Both the position numbers and the translations under genes were made by a program. A DNA stretch of 31,238 nucleotides, from the NCBI GenBank assembly GCA_964423665.1, contig CAYRFX010000024.1, positions 1-31,238 of the forward strand, read 5' to 3'. Each line of letters begins with the position of its first letter. Position 1 is the stretch's first letter. The DNA comes from HGM04593 sp964423665 (GTDB taxonomy: Bacteria; Bacteroidota; Bacteroidia; Bacteroidales; Bacteroidaceae). The notes under the pieces are model-generated. The model saw only the letters and a program-made list of their open reading frames with translations. It did not search any database and was not told the origin of the DNA. Shown here in pieces: positions 1 to 8,971 of this stretch.

Positions 1-316
1 TTTTAAGTGATATTACACCTGCTACAAAATCGTGCATGGCTCCCATGAATATTCCGCCGAGTGTTATCCACAAGAAGGCAACGGGTCCGTATGCGGCACC
101 GAGCAGCGCACCGAATATGGGACCGAGGCCTGCAATATTAAGCAACTGTATAAGAAAAATCTTCCAACGAGGCATGGGAAGATAATCCACGCCATCGTAG
201 AGTGTTTTTGAAGGTACGGGGTTTTCTCCGTTTATGTCGCACACACGTTCCAGATATTTGCCGTATGTGAAATAAGCAACAACAAGTGCTGCAAAACAAG
301 TTAAAAATGTTATCAT
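1..316 (-). CDS. cstA: Carbon starvation protein CstA family, N-terminal part (cut by window edge)
   Basis: The reading frame begins with ATG at 316 and runs off the left edge, giving about 105 residues. It opens with a hydrophobic segment (MITFLTCFAALVVAYFTYGK). A DGVDYLPMPRWKIF motif follows, then the hydrophobic stretch IAGLGPIFGAILGAAYGP and GGIFMGAMHDFVAG. This order, with the DG-DYxP block followed by GxGPxxGxxxAAxxGxxP and MHDF, is that of the CstA family of inner-membrane peptide or pyruvate transporters induced by carbon starvation. The family normally has well over 450 residues, so about four fifths lies outside the window. It is preceded by the MG2/Sel1 gene on the same strand with a 39-nt gap. 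I see no TAnnTTTG promoter in that gap, so it may be co-transcribed. Substrate cannot be told from this part. Confidence 0.87.
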   Translation of the reverse strand, partial: MITFLTCFAALVVAYFTYGKYLERVCDINGENPVPSKTLYDGVDYLPMPRWKIFLIQLLNIAGLGPIFGALLGAAYGPVAFLWITLGGIFMGAMHDFVAGVISLK

Positions 317-355
317 TTTTGTTGGTTTTTTATTGTGTCTGTTAATATTGTTGTT

Positions 356-3300
356 TTATAGTCCTTCCAAAATTTTTGCAGCTTCTTTGTTCCCTGCATT
401 TGCGGCAGTGCGGTAGAGGTCCTTAGCAAGCTGTTTGTCTCGCTTCACACCCTGTCCGTTGTAGTAAAAATCTGCCATTCGCTTGGTGCCGTGGTGGTTG
501 CCGGCCTGCGACAGAGCCTTTGCCCAGCGATACGCCTCTTCGTAGTTCTTATCTAAATTTTCTAAATCCATTATTATTAAAATAGCGCTTTCCAATCCTT
601 GCTCGGCTGCCATCCTTATGTGGTTCTTTCCCTCTTCTATGGTTTTGCCTGTTTTGTTCGGGTTTATCAATATGAGACCATATTCTAGATTGACTTCGGC
701 ATTGCCGCTTTGTGCAGCCTCGGCAAGCAATGCTGTTGCTTCGTCTATGGCAGCCTCCTCTTTTGTGTTAATGAGCTCTTTTGCCTTGTGCACCATAGCG
801 CGTGGCTCTTTCTGCAAAAGGGCGCGTCGCATCCACGTTACGGCAAGTTCATCGCTCTGCTCGCAACCTATTCCTTGCTTGTACATCATGGAAAGCTCAT
901 ATTGTGCGGCAGGGTTGCCGTTCATGGCTGCGTTTTCAAAGAATTTTTTTGCTTGTTGCTCGTTTTTTTTCAGTCCGGTACCATTCAAGTAGCATTGTGC
1001 TATGTCGTTTATGGCCGGTGCATAGTTGTATTTTGCAAGTTCTGCCCATATTGCAATTGCATTCTTGTAACGTTTTTGGTTTTTATAAGCAATGGCAATG
1101 TTGTATTGTTTAAGGCAGGCTCTTTCAACCTCGGGATCCATTTTCTGCTCCATGAAGTCTTCGTCGCTTTCAGCCTTTTGGCTTTTATCAACGACTTTTG
1201 TCTGTTTTGCACTTTGGGTGTTTATGCGTGTGGCGGTAACAGCATCATTGCTATAGAAGGCTTGCCCATCGCGCCCAGTAATATCCACCCGGAGCATGTT
1301 GCATGAGTAGCTGTTGTAGAACTCTACATTTATGGAACCGTCTGTGGCAACTGATAGCTGCGGCTTCCACAATAGTGTGCGTCTGTGCTCTTTCTTGTCG
1401 GCAGCAGGCTTTGCACGGCTATAATCGGGTGAATAGAACTGTTTGCTCTCATTGTATCCCTGTATGCTCGTGTAGCGTGTTGTGCCGTATGTGTTTGCAA
1501 GGTCGGGGACTATGCCGGTGGCTTTCTCTTCATCGCTGTATGGAATGAGGCAGGCTACATAGTTGGGGTGTTTGGGGTCTGTCAGTCTCAGCGAATAGTT
1601 GAAAGTCTCGGGTAATGGGAAACCATCTACACCCGTGGCGTTGGAGACATAGTGTTGCGAGTAAAATCCCAAATAGAATTTCTGTAATGGTGTTTTATTG
1701 TCAAGTGCATTTGCAAGTGGTGACCAATATGTATATGTGTTCTCAAATTGCTCGCGGGTTTTTGCATCGCTTCTTATAATCAACTCTTTGAAGTTCATCA
1801 TCTTCTCGGCGTCGGCTCTCCCGTGCAGGTATTCCATGTCCGGGGTGGGCACGCTGTTTGAGTCGTATAGCCCTTTTACCACCATCAACTGCACCCAATA
1901 TGCCCAGTTATAGTTGTGGCGTCTCATAGCACTGGTAACAATATCTGATGCTGTGAGAGAGTTTCTGTACTCCTCGGTTATAGGGGTGCTGCTATTGGTT
2001 GATAAAGTATCTTGCGAGTTGATGTATCTGGTATATCCAATATATTTCTTAAATCCGAGGGGAATATTTTCGTCTCTGGCGTTTATTATCCCCGATGGTG
2101 ATACATTGTTGAGTAGATTAAAGTGGTGTGATGCCGAATCGTTCTCTATTGCCTCTGCTGCTCTAATCTCCAACTTGTTTTCCATCTCCTTTAGTGTCTC
2201 ATTGTAGATATTATCCTTGAATGTGGCAAAGTCCTTGAGATAGGTTACATCTTGTGCATACTCCCACTCGTCGAGGAAGTTAAAGCGCATCTCGCTGTGT
2301 GGCGGTCGCGATTTTGCCTCTTTCTTGGCATCTCTCACAACCTCAATCTGTGATAGCATAAATTCAAACGGGCTCAGTTGTACAAGGCTGTTGCTGCTGT
2401 TTGCCTCCTCCCTGCTGATAGGTACACCGGTGTTGCGCTCCCAGTAATCGTAGAGGCGGAATCCGGGTGAAAAGTAGCGGTCGAGCGCAAAACTGTATTT
2501 CAAATTATCGTTTTGTTTTAATGTGGTTTGCGGTTGCAGTGCAGCTATTCGTTTGCCATAAAAATCATTTGTTTCCACAATAAACTCTCCAAGGCTGTCG
2601 GTGCGGAAGGTGTATGACGAGTTGATTTTGCCGTCATACGAGATTATAAACTGTGTGAGATTGTTGCTTTGCGGTATAAGATTCACCTCGTCTATGCTGC
2701 CCATCTTTGTGCTTCTGTTTTTTCTGAAAAAAGCACCCTTGAGGGTTATTCCCCGTTCAATGGGCTGCAATTTGCTGAACTTGGTCTGCGTGAGTTTGCT
2801 CCAATCGTAAGCTGTCCAGCCGTTTGTAAGCATCACAAGGTCGAGATTTTCTTTGCGTTTTGTGTTGTTCCTGTCAAAATATTGTGCAGCATCGGGTATG
2901 TAGCCTCTAAGCTCGGAACCAAGTAGCAGATATGTGTAAATATTATATTCCCATGATGTTTGTACATGTCCTGCAATGTCGCTCACAGCCAGCGACAGGT
3001 TGGCATTGGCAGGAATGGGTTTGCCGTCCTCGCGTGCTACGTTAAGTGTAATCTTTTCGTATGGTGCGAGCGAAAGTTCGTCGATAGCCTCGTTGTTGCC
3101 CTTGACAACTAATTTTATGGTGCTGCGGTCGTTCTTTTGCACGCTATCGTGCATGATGAAGAAACAACGCTCGGCAAGAGGCGTTCTTCCGTTGAAAACG
3201 ATAGCTTTGTTCACACCTTCGGGAAGCTCTTTTTTGTTTATGGTAAAGGTTTTGATGTTTTCATCGGCAGATATCTTTTTGTAATATCCCATAGCCCCGC

Positions 3301-4210
3301 GGTACAGAATGCTGAACGCATGCTCCTCTTTTTCGGTGTAGTTGCTTTTTACCATGATGTTTACGCTGTCTTTACTCTCGGATACAGCAATAACCACACC
3401 CTCTTCTTCTATCTCGGGGAGATTGAACTCGAACTTCTCTGTTTTCTCTTTCTTGTTTTTTGATGTAACTGCTGCGCGGTATTTTACACCTGCTTGTGGG
3501 GTTATTTCAAAAGTTCCTTTGCCTAAGTGGGTCGGGGTAGTGGTGAGCAGTTTATTGCCATTGGCATATATGGTTATCTCTTCTTTGAGGAAATCACCTT
3601 CCAATCCTCGCAATTCGTATGCAACTTTGCTTGTGATTCCGGCAACAAGATGCCCGCCCTCGGGGTAGAATTTAAGTTCCACATCGGGTAGTTCGGAACT
3701 CACCCACTCTCCGTTGCGCATGAATCCGCGTTTGCGGTCGAGCATGTTTTTGAAATCCCAGTTGTCGCCGTTCACTTTATCGAAAATGGGGAACACGCGG
3801 CTGAAGATGGCTTCTTCCCCCCAGTTAAGCAAGTAACGTGTATATGCACGAATCTCATAATATCCCGATAACAGCAACGGGTTCAAGTTAAATTCTCCGT
3901 AGCAGCAACCATCTTCGTCAATCTTGTATTTCTTTGTCTCCACAATATACCCCTCGGGCGCCACAAGCTCAACATACAAAACTTTGCTGGGGGTTGTTAT
4001 GCGGTCGTTTGTACCATAGCTTACATAAGCCTTGAACCACATGCTTTCGCCCAAATAGTATGCGCTATTGTCGAAATGAAGATATACTCGTTCCTGTTGC
4101 ATGGTGTGCCCCACCTGCAAAGCTCTTTTTGCAGCATCGTCGTTGGGTGACTGGGCGTGTGTTGCTGTTACAGCAAAAATTGCGAACAGAATGAATATAG
4201 CTTTTTTCAT
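356..4210 (-). CDS. Secreted MG2 (macroglobulin-like) domain protein with C-terminal Sel1 repeats
   Basis: 1284 residues. A signal peptide (MKKAIFILFAIFAVTATHAQ) points to export. At about residues 40-130 lies an MG2-like beta-sandwich (HFDNSAYYLGESMWFKAYV, then LSGYYEIRAYTRYLLNWG), the domain found in alpha-2-macroglobulins and in many large Bacteroidota envelope proteins. The middle (about 170-1000) continues as beta-rich sequence without a motif I can name. From about residue 1025 to the end are tandem Sel1/TPR-like repeats of about 36 residues, for example PAAQYELSMMYKQGIG and HGTKRMADFYYNGQGVKRD. Sel1 repeats usually serve as protein-binding scaffolds. Homologues with MG2 often carry a TonB-plug-like domain instead, which I do not see here. 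There is no thioester motif CxEQ, so classical protease trapping is unlikely. Function unknown. It follows the GH2 gene after 67 nt containing a strong hairpin. Confidence 0.8.
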   Translation of the reverse strand: MKKAIFILFAIFAVTATHAQSPNDDAAKRALQVGHTMQQERVYLHFDNSAYYLGESMWFKAYVSYGTNDRITTPSKVLYVELVAPEGYIVETKKYKIDEDGCCYGEFNLNPLLLSGYYEIRAYTRYLLNWGEEAIFSRVFPIFDKVNGDNWDFKNMLDRKRGFMRNGEWVSSELPDVELKFYPEGGHLVAGITSKVAYELRGLEGDFLKEEITIYANGNKLLTTTPTHLGKGTFEITPQAGVKYRAAVTSKNKKEKTEKFEFNLPEIEEEGVVIAVSESKDSVNIMVKSNYTEKEEHAFSILYRGAMGYYKKISADENIKTFTINKKELPEGVNKAIVFNGRTPLAERCFFIMHDSVQKNDRSTIKLVVKGNNEAIDELSLAPYEKITLNVAREDGKPIPANANLSLAVSDIAGHVQTSWEYNIYTYLLLGSELRGYIPDAAQYFDRNNTKRKENLDLVMLTNGWTAYDWSKLTQTKFSKLQPIERGITLKGAFFRKNRSTKMGSIDEVNLIPQSNNLTQFIISYDGKINSSYTFRTDSLGEFIVETNDFYGKRIAALQPQTTLKQNDNLKYSFALDRYFSPGFRLYDYWERNTGVPISREEANSSNSLVQLSPFEFMLSQIEVVRDAKKEAKSRPPHSEMRFNFLDEWEYAQDVTYLKDFATFKDNIYNETLKEMENKLEIRAAEAIENDSASHHFNLLNNVSPSGIINARDENIPLGFKKYIGYTRYINSQDTLSTNSSTPITEEYRNSLTASDIVTSAMRRHNYNWAYWVQLMVVKGLYDSNSVPTPDMEYLHGRADAEKMMNFKELIIRSDAKTREQFENTYTYWSPLANALDNKTPLQKFYLGFYSQHYVSNATGVDGFPLPETFNYSLRLTDPKHPNYVACLIPYSDEEKATGIVPDLANTYGTTRYTSIQGYNESKQFYSPDYSRAKPAADKKEHRRTLLWKPQLSVATDGSINVEFYNSYSCNMLRVDITGRDGQAFYSNDAVTATRINTQSAKQTKVVDKSQKAESDEDFMEQKMDPEVERACLKQYNIAIAYKNQKRYKNAIAIWAELAKYNYAPAINDIAQCYLNGTGLKKNEQQAKKFFENAAMNGNPAAQYELSMMYKQGIGCEQSDELAVTWMRRALLQKEPRAMVHKAKELINTKEEAAIDEATALLAEAAQSGNAEVNLEYGLILINPNKTGKTIEEGKNHIRMAAEQGLESAILIIMDLENLDKNYEEAYRWAKALSQAGNHHGTKRMADFYYNGQGVKRDKQLAKDLYRTAANAGNKEAAKILEGL

Positions 4211-4231
4211 ATGTATCTATAGCTGTTTTTA

Positions 4232-4263
4232 AGACAAAGCCTGCCCGCGGGCAGGCTTTGTCT
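4232..4263 (-). terminator. Perfect 32-bp palindrome downstream of the GH2 gene, probable terminator
   Basis: The arms AGACAAAGCCTGCCCG and CGGGCAGGCTTTGTCT are exact reverse complements with no spacer (16-bp stem; the innermost bases would form the loop). It starts 14 bases beyond the GH2 stop codon and lies upstream of the MG2/Sel1 start. There is no U-tract of normal length on either strand, so a terminator role is inferred from position and stem strength. An mRNA-stabilising 3' hairpin or a processing site are alternatives. Confidence 0.5.
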
Positions 4264-4277
4264 GGATATGTTCTTAA

Positions 4278-7200
4278 TTATTTTACAGGGCTTATACGCA
4301 GTTTATAAGTCATAGGTTGGTTGGGCACGCAGTAGATGGGCATTGTACCTACATCTGCGCCGCACGATGCGTTACCGATACCACGCATAAAGGCATCGAG
4401 GTGAAGCACTGTGTAGGGGCGGGGTGTAAGTTCCCACATGTGTTGCCCGTCCATGAGGTCTTTGTCGGTGAATTGCAGAGCCGAGAAACTAACCTTACCC
4501 TCTGTCTCTATCTTTATACCCTCGCCCTTGTCGTTGGTGAGAGTGAGTTCGCGCAATCCCTCGCGGCTGCCTGTGCTCTGCGGTTTTACATAACGCTCGG
4601 GCATCTGAGCAACAGTGGTAGAGTAGCGTCCTACCAGTACGCCGTCTATGCGGTCATTACTATTCTCCCATGGTCCATAAGCGTAGTAGTTTACATTGTG
4701 CAGAGTGGAATCAATGCCACAAACAAGACCTGCACGGCGTAGCTCGGTTGTGTGGGGAATGAACTTTGCATCTACATCTATGAAACCTTGTGGATAGATG
4801 GTGTAGTTTATTTCAGTGTCGCACAATGAACCTTTGCGGGTTGTCTTAACAACGGTGTTGCCATCAACATTCTCCACGGTACATGTTCCCTTTGCCTCCA
4901 AGCCATTGGTTGTGTAGGGGTATTTGTCGTTCTCTATCCAGCGGTGGTTGTCATAGAGGAATCCCTCGCCGGCAGCAATAACATCTTTGCCGTTGAAAGC
5001 AAGGTTGGTCATACGTCCTGTTTCGGGGTCGAATGTAACGGAAATCTTGCTGTTGCCTATTTTAATCTCGTGCAAGGCTGATGTTTGCATGAGAGCTTCG
5101 CCTTTGGGTGTTACTGTAGCCAAGGGCGCACGCTCAACAAGTGTATATTGCTTGATTGCCACCTCATGACCGGCCTTTGCATACAACTGTGCCGCGCGGT
5201 GTACAACTCGCAGGTTGAGCATTGTCTCAATACCGTTTTTCTCGGCTTTTTCAATGGCAGCCTTTGAGATTTTTAATGTTAAAGTAACCTCTTCACCCGA
5301 TGCGGCTGCGGGCAGTTTGCATTTTTTAGTACTTGCAACCTTGCCGTTCTTCATCACCTCGTATATGAGGTCGAACTCGTTAAGGTTTGTGAAGTTGTAT
5401 GTGTTTTTAATCTTAATGGTTGCGGTGTTTTTCTTCTTATCGACACCCTCCAAAGAGAATTTGATGAACTGGTGTGCAGCCTTCACCTCTTTGAGCTTGG
5501 CACTCTCGTGGCGTGTAGCGGGTATTATACCATTGCTGCAGAAGTTGCCTTGGTGGGGGCCCGGATAGTCGTAACCGGTGTGCAAGCGGAAAATGCTGTC
5601 CTTTATCTCCTGCGGGTCATAAATAGCCTGGTCCACCCAGTCCCAGATGCAACCGCCGATGCATGAATTTGAGTTCTCAATGTGCTCCCAATATTCGCGC
5701 AGGTTACCAATGGCGTTACCCATTGCATGTGCATACTCGCAGATGAACATGGGCTTGTCGAGGTTGTTGGTGTTCTGTTTCATCCAAGCCTGTCCGGGGT
5801 ACATCTTTGAATAGAAGTCGGAGAAACGGCCACCACCGTAATTGCCATTGCTGCGGGTTCCCTCATAGTGAACAGGGCGGTTATCGAGTTTATAAGCTGC
5901 ATCGTAGCAGGGACCGAAGTTGTTTCCGTTACCCGCCTCGTTACCCAAGCTCCACATAACAACGCTGGGGTGGTTGCGGTCGCGCAACACCATGCGGTCG
6001 ATGCGGTCAACGAATGAAGGTATCCACGATTCGCGATCCGAGATTGTTTGGTTTGCGTGGTTTTCAAGGTCTGCCTCATCGCAGCAGTAGAGACCATAGT
6101 AGTCGAACATTGCATACATGCGTGCAGCATTGGGATAGTGGCTGGTGCGTATTGTATTTATGTTGTTCTGTTTCATGAGGAATACATCCTGCAACATTGA
6201 TTCCGTTGTTACGGCACGTCCATAGAGCGGGTGTGTGTCGTGGCGGTTCACGCCTTTGAAGAATACACGCTCGCCGTTGATATAAACGATGGAATTCTTA
6301 ATCTCAATATCGCGGAAACCATATTTTGTTGAGAATGCCATCTCCTCGTTGCCCTGCTCGTCCATCTGCACTACGCGAATGGTGTAGAGGTTGGGCTTCT
6401 CGGCACTCCACAGCTTAATGTCGTTTACTTTCAGTGTTGCCGAAACCTCGGGAGCTGCAATCTTCGCCTTCATTGCCTGCTTGATGGTGTCGGCAGCAAC
6501 AAGGTTGTTGTTTGTGTCGTAGAGTGCCACCTTAATCTGCTTGCCTTCGGGGCAGAAGTCGCGGTTGTCTATTGTCAGTTGCACATTCACGGTCGCATTT
6601 TTACGATCGCTATCGAGTGTGCTTGTGATATAATGGTCGCGCACGGCAGCTTTGGGTACATTGTAGAGATATACGTCGCGGAAAATACCACTCATGCGGA
6701 ACATATCCTGGCACTCAAGATAAGAACCATCGCTCCAACGGAATACTTGAACAGCAAGTTTGTTATCGCCCTTCTTCAAGTATTTTGTTATGTCAAATTC
6801 TGCATCATTGTTTGCACCCTGTGTGTATCCTACATACTCGCCGTTGAGCCAAACAAAGGCAGCTGAGTATATACCGCCGAAGTGAATGAATGTGCGACGA
6901 CCGTCCCAATTAGCCGGAACCTCGAATGTACGCACATATGAGCCTACGGGGTTTATACCATAGTTCTTGCCACCGTCGTTATAGTATGGGCGTGCTTTAA
7001 TTGCCGGGGGAGTGTTGGCGTGGGGGTACTCCACGTTGCAGTAGATGGGTTTGTCGTATCCGTGCATCTCCCAGTTTGAGGGAACAGGAATCTCGTCCCA
7101 CGCATTAACATCGTAATCCTCTTTGTAGAAGTCCAGAGGACGCTGTGAGGGTTCCGAAACAAGGTTGAACTTCCATGTACCGTTGAGGCTCTGGAAACGG

Positions 7201-8264
7201 CTGTTCACGGGCACTGTCCATGGTGTTGCATAATATGCCGCATCGGCAAGCATTGCAGCTTCGTTGTCATAGGGCATATATGTTGCGTGTCCGCGCTCCT
7301 TGTTCTCCTCGAAACGTGTCTCGTCCTCCCAGTAAGGCGATTCTATTTTGGGCTTCTCCACCTGCTCGAATGTGAACCAGGAGTTCTTGTCATCGGCATT
7401 GAAGGGGACAAGCTTCATCTGCCCGTTTATGAGGCTGTACATCTTGTCTGCCTTTCCTTTTGAGATAATCTGATATGTACCTTTGTTGTTTTTTACGGGC
7501 TCAAATGCGAATTTTGCATTGTTCCAAATACCTGTTACAGCAGGCCATTGCAAGAGATAGTCGATAGATGCGTTGCCACCGCCATCGTCAAAATTCTGTG
7601 CAAAATAGGCGTTTTCCACTGCGAATGTAAAGAGGTCGATAGTCTTTATGCTCCAATACTGTCCGCGGTTCTCGGTGTTTACCGCCTCGCTCACGATGCG
7701 TGCATTGTTCTCGCCCGAATCACCGTTTCCAAGCACGAGGCTGTTGTCGGCTGCAGAGCGTATGCGATATGTGAGGTTATCGTCGAAACCTGCAAAATCC
7801 GATTCTGTGATAGTGAACTGCGCAGCGGGAGTTTTTGCTGCTTTATCTTTTGCAATGAGCACGATGCTGCCATCTTTCTCTTTCATGGCTGCAAGAGTGG
7901 GGCTGTTGGTGGGGATAAGGAGACCACCCTCATATTTCCACAACTGTGCCTCGTCGGAACCGTTGTTCTCGCCAAGCTCCACTCTGTTGCCTGCTGCGCG
8001 CATGGCATTGTTGGTTATGGGGTTGATTATGCGCCAACTGCCCGAAAGTTCCGAAATCTTCCAATATTGTGCGGCGTTGCGCTCCTCATAATCGGTTGTT
8101 CCCACTTTGTTGCCCTTCTTTTCATAGACAACATTTTGCTTTTTCCCTTGTGTGTAGATGTGGTACAATTTCCCTTTTTCGAACTGTACCTGTGCAAAGC
8201 TGCATACTGTTGCAAAAAGTGCAACGAAAGTGAGCAGCAGGCTGCGGTTGATGAGTTTTGGCAT
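4278..8264 (-). CDS. Secreted GH2 beta-galactosidase (LacZ type) with N-terminal lectin-like region
   Basis: 1328 residues. A signal peptide (residues 1-24, ending CSFAQ) indicates export to periplasm or surface. Residues about 25-310 hold ricin/lectin-like repeats with QYWKI- and QLWKY-type motifs. The GH2 sugar-binding domain starts near 345 (SRFQSLNGTWKFNL), followed by an immunoglobulin-like domain and the TIM barrel. The acid/base is in SLGNEAG (E776) and the nucleophile in MFICEYAHAMGN (E843), preceded by NTIRTSHYPN. The C-terminal part (from about 1080) is the LacZ-type small-chain domain (GPWENSNDR). Full LacZ is about 1020 residues, so the extra length is the N-terminal lectin-like part. 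The likely reaction is exo-hydrolysis of terminal beta-galactose from glycans. No SusC/SusD pair is next to it. A consensus promoter lies at 8304-8335. Confidence 0.9.
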   Translation of the reverse strand: MPKLINRSLLLTFVALFATVCSFAQVQFEKGKLYHIYTQGKKQNVVYEKKGNKVGTTDYEERNAAQYWKISELSGSWRIINPITNNAMRAAGNRVELGENNGSDEAQLWKYEGGLLIPTNSPTLAAMKEKDGSIVLIAKDKAAKTPAAQFTITESDFAGFDDNLTYRIRSAADNSLVLGNGDSGENNARIVSEAVNTENRGQYWSIKTIDLFTFAVENAYFAQNFDDGGGNASIDYLLQWPAVTGIWNNAKFAFEPVKNNKGTYQIISKGKADKMYSLINGQMKLVPFNADDKNSWFTFEQVEKPKIESPYWEDETRFEENKERGHATYMPYDNEAAMLADAAYYATPWTVPVNSRFQSLNGTWKFNLVSEPSQRPLDFYKEDYDVNAWDEIPVPSNWEMHGYDKPIYCNVEYPHANTPPAIKARPYYNDGGKNYGINPVGSYVRTFEVPANWDGRRTFIHFGGIYSAAFVWLNGEYVGYTQGANNDAEFDITKYLKKGDNKLAVQVFRWSDGSYLECQDMFRMSGIFRDVYLYNVPKAAVRDHYITSTLDSDRKNATVNVQLTIDNRDFCPEGKQIKVALYDTNNNLVAADTIKQAMKAKIAAPEVSATLKVNDIKLWSAEKPNLYTIRVVQMDEQGNEEMAFSTKYGFRDIEIKNSIVYINGERVFFKGVNRHDTHPLYGRAVTTESMLQDVFLMKQNNINTIRTSHYPNAARMYAMFDYYGLYCCDEADLENHANQTISDRESWIPSFVDRIDRMVLRDRNHPSVVMWSLGNEAGNGNNFGPCYDAAYKLDNRPVHYEGTRSNGNYGGGRFSDFYSKMYPGQAWMKQNTNNLDKPMFICEYAHAMGNAIGNLREYWEHIENSNSCIGGCIWDWVDQAIYDPQEIKDSIFRLHTGYDYPGPHQGNFCSNGIIPATRHESAKLKEVKAAHQFIKFSLEGVDKKKNTATIKIKNTYNFTNLNEFDLIYEVMKNGKVASTKKCKLPAAASGEEVTLTLKISKAAIEKAEKNGIETMLNLRVVHRAAQLYAKAGHEVAIKQYTLVERAPLATVTPKGEALMQTSALHEIKIGNSKISVTFDPETGRMTNLAFNGKDVIAAGEGFLYDNHRWIENDKYPYTTNGLEAKGTCTVENVDGNTVVKTTRKGSLCDTEINYTIYPQGFIDVDAKFIPHTTELRRAGLVCGIDSTLHNVNYYAYGPWENSNDRIDGVLVGRYSTTVAQMPERYVKPQSTGSREGLRELTLTNDKGEGIKIETEGKVSFSALQFTDKDLMDGQHMWELTPRPYTVLHLDAFMRGIGNASCGADVGTMPIYCVPNQPMTYKLRISPVK

Positions 8265-8303
8265 AGTTATTTATTTTAAGTTTATACATTAGCATATTTA
8301 CCG

Positions 8304-8335
8304 CAAATGTAATTAAAAAAATGTTATCACCCAAT
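8304..8335 (-). promoter_or_regulatory. Bacteroidota-type promoter for the GH2 gene
   Basis: Read on the minus strand, the -33-like ATTG (complement of 8332-8335) is followed after 20 bases by TACATTTG (complement of 8304-8311). This matches the TTTG-N19-21-TAnnTTTG consensus of Bacteroidota primary sigma factor promoters. The 5' untranslated region would be about 30-35 nt. Confidence 0.65.
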
Positions 8336-8397
8336 AAGATATGTAAATATAGATGTCGGAGTGTGCCAAATTTTAAGTAATTATAACAACTATATAA

Positions 8398-8427
8398 TTT
8401 GTTGTTGTGAAAATGTTGCTATTTTTG
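8398..8427 (+). promoter_or_regulatory. Bacteroidota-type promoter for the DUF4405 cytochrome gene
   Basis: TTTG at 8398-8401, an 18-base spacer, then TATTTTTG at 8420-8427, matching TAnnTTTG. The spacer is one base shorter than the usual range. The 5' untranslated region would be about 53 nt. The 8265-8487 gap between the two divergent genes holds this promoter and the GH2 promoter, and nothing else I can identify. Confidence 0.5.
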
Positions 8428-8487
8428 CAGTAAATCTCTAATATATCTGCACTTGCAGTAAATGGTATTGTAGCAAATGATTATTGT

Positions 8488-8910
8488 ATGAAGAAAAATA
8501 AATTTTTATATACCGACTTGTGCCTGATTCCGTTATTCGTGGCTATTGTTTTTACAGGAGTAAAATTACATGTTGGTCCGTTCGCTTCTCACGACGAGTG
8601 GCATAATTGGGCAGTGGCTCATGTTGCGGCAGGGGTGTTCTTTCTCGTTGCGGGTATAATTCATATAAAACAACATTGGGCTTGGTACAAGGCACTTGTA
8701 AAGAAAATTGGTAATAAGAGCCGCGTTACAATTCTGTTGTCTTTGCTTTTTATTTTTGAGGCAGTAACGGGTATTCTGCTTATCTCTGTGGTAGAGGGTG
8801 GTGGCAGTGGTATCGGTCTGTGGCATTTTGTGCTGGGGCTTGCCATGGCTGTTTTTGGTCTGTGGCACATAGTGGCGAGGTTTAAGATAATTATTAAATG
8901 GTTGAAATAA
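8488..8910 (+). CDS. DUF4405-family integral membrane b-type cytochrome
   Basis: 140 residues with four predicted membrane helices at about 10-28, 43-61, 80-101 and 111-131. Histidines sit in two pairs, H45/H59 in helix 2 and H113/H127 in helix 4, each pair 14 residues apart. That is the spacing expected for haem ligands on one helix face, with further candidates H28 and H39. This matches the DUF4405 (flavinylation-associated cytochrome) family, which moves electrons across the inner membrane, often to flavinylated periplasmic proteins. No FMN-binding or ApbE gene is in the window, so its redox partner is unknown. It is a single-gene unit: divergent from the GH2 gene and convergent with the Ddl-like gene, from which a long hairpin separates it. 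Confidence 0.75.
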   Translation: MKKNKFLYTDLCLIPLFVAIVFTGVKLHVGPFASHDEWHNWAVAHVAAGVFFLVAGIIHIKQHWAWYKALVKKIGNKSRVTILLSLLFIFEAVTGILLISVVEGGGSGIGLWHFVLGLAMAVFGLWHIVARFKIIIKWLK

Positions 8911-8914
8911 TATG

Positions 8915-8953
8915 ACAACGAACAGGGCTCGCATTGCGAGCCCTGTTCGTTGT
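8915..8953. terminator. Perfect 19-bp stem hairpin between convergent genes, bidirectional terminator
   Basis: The arms ACAACGAACAGGGCTCGCA and TGCGAGCCCTGTTCGTTGT are exact reverse complements around one unpaired T. It lies 4 bases after the cytochrome stop and 18 bases beyond the stop of the convergent Ddl-like gene. No long T-run follows on either strand. The position between convergent genes supports a two-way transcription stop. Confidence 0.65.
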
Positions 8954-8971
8954 ATGGGTTATGTTGTAAAA

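Noticed and set aside
710..1306. 198-codon open frame on the plus strand
   Set aside because: Antisense to the Sel1 repeats; the repeat motifs on the minus strand decide the real frame.
7548..8279. 243-codon open frame on the plus strand at the start of the GH2 gene
   Set aside because: Antisense to the signal peptide and lectin-like region, Cys-rich, no motif.
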